A DNA stretch of 64,000 nt from positions 992,001 to 1,056,000 of the forward strand of contig JBGAKR010000001.1 in assembly GCA_044224315.1 (NCBI GenBank), written 5' to 3'. A program made the translations under genes and the position numbers. Of the stretch, positions 62,269 through 64,000 are shown one piece after another. Source of the stretch: JAGXTF01 sp044224315. GTDB lineage: Bacteria; Bacteroidota; Bacteroidia; NS11-12g; UBA955. Position 1 is the first letter of the stretch. Each line of letters opens with the position of its first letter. Under the pieces are notes generated by a model. It made no database searches and was not told where the DNA came from. It worked only from the letters and a program-made list of their open reading frames with translations.

Positions 62269-63363
62269 GTGAAAATTACACGCCAACAAATTACCACTGG
62301 GCTATTTGTAGCCGTAATGCTGGTGTTGGCGTGGTTACTGCGCAGTGTGATAGCCTATTTTCTGGTGGCTATGATATTCGCTTTTATTGGCGCACCCCTA
62401 ATGTCGCTGATAGAAAGAAAAGTGCGTTTCAGAGGCAAATCCTTGCCTTCCTGGTTAACCGCCACTGCAGTGCTTATGGCCTTTATTGGTTTTGTGATTG
62501 GCTTTGGGTATTTGGTAGTACCCCCGTTGATTGAACAAACCTCGGCCATTGCCAATATTACCCAGGATGAATTTAACCGCAGTTTCAGCGAACCCCTGCA
62601 CGACATTCGCACCAAATTAGAACATTGGGGCGTACCTGCTGATAAACTTACCCCAGAAGCCATTCAAGCCAAACTGGAGAGTTATATAAATTTTACCTCC
62701 CTAAGCAATTTGGCAGCCAAAGTACTGAGCAGTATTACATCTACAGTAGGTTGGATTTTCTCGGTTTTGTTTATCAGTTTCTTTTTCTTAAAAGATAAAT
62801 TTCTCATTTACCGTGTATTTCATTTATTCACCCCCGACCGCTACGAACCCCGTATGCAAAGGGTTATGCGCGGTTTAAATGATATGTTGGGGCGTTATTT
62901 CCGCAGCATTTTTACCCAGATTTTTGTGTTTGGTTCTTACATTTTTGTAGGCCTTACCTTAGCCGGAGAAAAATATGCATTAACCGTTGCCATTTTCTCG
63001 GGTTTAATTAATCTGGTATCCTACATTGGCCCGTTGCTGGGTATTTCTTTCGCCATGATTTTCTGCGTGTTTTCAAACATTGGCGCCGATTTTTATGGGG
63101 TAATTGTACCCGAAATGTACCAGGTTGGAATGGTGTATGCCGTGGCAGTTTTATTAGACAATTTTTTCAGCTATCCCCTCATATTTTCCCGTTCATTAAA
63201 AGTGCATCCCTTAGAACTGTTTTTTGTGGTTTTAGCAGGTGCCCAATTTGGCGGCCAGGGCGGTATGATGCTGGCGGCTCCCGTTTATACCGTTATCCGC
63301 ATTATCGCCAAAGAATTCCTCTCCGGTTTCGAAATTGTGCAAGGAATTACACGGAATATTTAG
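62269..63363 (+). CDS. AI-2E family transporter (PerM-like)
   Basis: This 364-aa protein has about eight helices. It starts at GTG 62269, directly after the ftsH stop. The pattern fits the UPF0118/AI-2E family: an N-terminal helix pair (TGLFVAVMLVLAWLLRSVIA), a long amphipathic loop (about residues 75-150), then SVLFISFFFLKD and the C-terminal SYIGPLLGISFAM. LEVFFVVLAGAQFGGQGGMM-like sequence near the end reads LELFFVVLAGAQFGGQGGMM. The substrate is unknown; members export small molecules or ions. Confidence 0.85.
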   Translation: MKITRQQITTGLFVAVMLVLAWLLRSVIAYFLVAMIFAFIGAPLMSLIERKVRFRGKSLPSWLTATAVLMAFIGFVIGFGYLVVPPLIEQTSAIANITQDEFNRSFSEPLHDIRTKLEHWGVPADKLTPEAIQAKLESYINFTSLSNLAAKVLSSITSTVGWIFSVLFISFFFLKDKFLIYRVFHLFTPDRYEPRMQRVMRGLNDMLGRYFRSIFTQIFVFGSYIFVGLTLAGEKYALTVAIFSGLINLVSYIGPLLGISFAMIFCVFSNIGADFYGVIVPEMYQVGMVYAVAVLLDNFFSYPLIFSRSLKVHPLELFFVVLAGAQFGGQGGMMLAAPVYTVIRIIAKEFLSGFEIVQGITRNI

Positions 63364-63397
63364 GGGTATTTTTCAGGAAGTTGTTTTAATTTATTCC

Positions 63398-63442
63398 ATA
63401 CTAAACTTAGAGATTTTGAAAACAAAATCCTTAAATTAGTAT
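63398..63442. terminator. Imperfect inverted repeat after AI-2E transporter gene
   Basis: ATACTAAACTTAGAGATTTTG at the left (shown as 63398-63418) pairs imperfectly with 63423-63442 around AAAA; the innermost seven base pairs (GATTTTG/CAAAATC) are perfect. It lies 35 bases after the stop and could end the ftsH transcript, though a T-run is lacking. The remaining 63443-63852 holds no convincing gene. Confidence 0.45.
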
Positions 63443-63852
63443 AAATTAAAAAGCAGCATAGTCGTATCGAAAAATCAACCATTTTTATTTGTTGAAGCCG
63501 GAAATTTACTACGCATTATACCCGGGTTGTGAAAAACAATTTGTTCGCGCGTTGCCAAAATCGAACAAAATCTATAGACCCCAATTCAAACTAAAATAAT
63601 TTCCGTTGAAAAGGATGCTTGTATTTGCATGGCCTATAGGCACTGGTAAAACACCTATATCTTTAAATAATACTTTACGAATTTTCGATTGAAACCTGCC
63701 TTCATCCGCGAAAAAGAAAATCCCGCATACCCTTGTAATTTGAATCATCAGAAGCGCATAAAAAACTAATTCAAATACACACAAAAAAATAATCCATCGG
63801 GTGATTCACAAAATAATAAACCCATTCAATCAATCCCCAATTAACCAATCAA

Positions 63853-64000
63853 CTACCGATACACCCTCTCCCCGGCCTTAATTGCCACATTCAACTTACA
63901 ATCCACCGGAACAATCGGGCAGGCATAATTGTGGTTATAATGACAATATGGATTGTACGCTGCATTAAAATCCAAAAGGCCCGAGTCCTTAAAAACCGGA
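63853..64000 (-). CDS. DUF1684 family protein, C-terminus (continues past window)
   Basis: About 49 codons are visible on the minus strand, ending in TAG at 63853-63855. They read FKDSGLLDFNAAYNPYCHYN, then YACPIVPVDCKLNVAIKAGE. The D-F-N-x-A-Y-N-P-Y-C pattern and the CPIxP block are the conserved end of DUF1684 proteins, which are common in Bacteroidota and of unknown function. The 5' part lies beyond the window. Confidence 0.75.
   Translation of the reverse strand, partial: PVFKDSGLLDFNAAYNPYCHYNHNYACPIVPVDCKLNVAIKAGERVYR

Noticed and set aside
63572..63784. 70-codon minus-strand frame
   Set aside because: No family pattern, no promoter box and unusual composition; probably chance.

Overview
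The window comes from a member of the Bacteroidota, with no lower rank claimed. The evidence is type IX secretion proteins (PorP/SprF-like, PorV/PorQ-like, secreted proteases with C-terminal sorting-type tails), recurrent TAnnTTTG promoter boxes with an occasional TTTG box 19-21 bases upstream, and typical phylum gene content (pheT-zapA-rny block, long PurF, DUF2795 protein). No rRNA, tRNA or CRISPR array was found.

Bases 1-17,900 are the distal end of an extracellular contractile injection system (eCIS) locus. In order it holds the end of a baseplate-type protein, a 1066-aa eCIS-associated protein, a tape-measure protein, an AAA+ ATPase, a 3470-aa cargo protein and a small YbjN/secretion-chaperone-like protein. 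The cargo protein is the most striking object in the window. It carries two complete eCIS cargo leaders, each followed by a DUF4157 domain with an HELTH motif, so it looks like two effectors joined in one frame. The first half ends in a PD-(D/E)xK nuclease-like domain. The second contains a papain-like candidate domain and ends in a DNA/RNA non-specific endonuclease.

Bases 18,000-24,800 are a tightly coupled TetR-regulated efflux operon (TolC, HlyD-type adaptor, two ABC ATPases, two ABC-2 permeases), resembling E. coli YbhGFSR but with the YbhF-type ATPase split in two. A decayed aspartic protease fragment, a terminator and C-rich repeats follow. Bases 25,257-29,797 are a minus-strand housekeeping block: pheT, a coiled-coil gene, zapA and rny.

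Bases 29,800-34,200 are an AT-rich accessory patch of orphan genes. It holds a tandem 814-bp duplication with two 187-aa paralogues and three copies of a hairpin element, a lipoprotein, a membrane protein and palindromic repeats.

Bases 34,300-45,600 are mostly core genes: a PAP2-like protein, a PaaG-like hydratase, an M43 protease, RsmI, Lnt, a PorP/SprF protein, 3-hydroxyanthranilate dioxygenase, a secreted metalloprotease and PurF. Bases 45,729-47,715 are a complete IS1595-family element with inverted ends, an 8-bp target duplication and three passenger ORFs. It has separated an outer-membrane protein gene from its promoter.

Bases 47,726-64,000 hold an outer-membrane barrel, MsrB, an AcpH-like protein, a PorV/PorQ protein, two uncharacterised envelope genes, HflX, DUF2795, an O-methyltransferase, MarR, kynureninase, a GT-C glycosyltransferase, Ppx/GppA, FtsH, an AI-2E-type permease and the end of a DUF1684 gene. 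Kynureninase and the dioxygenase are two steps of the kynurenine route to quinolinate. Several genes here have a promoter box so close to the start codon that leaderless mRNAs are likely.
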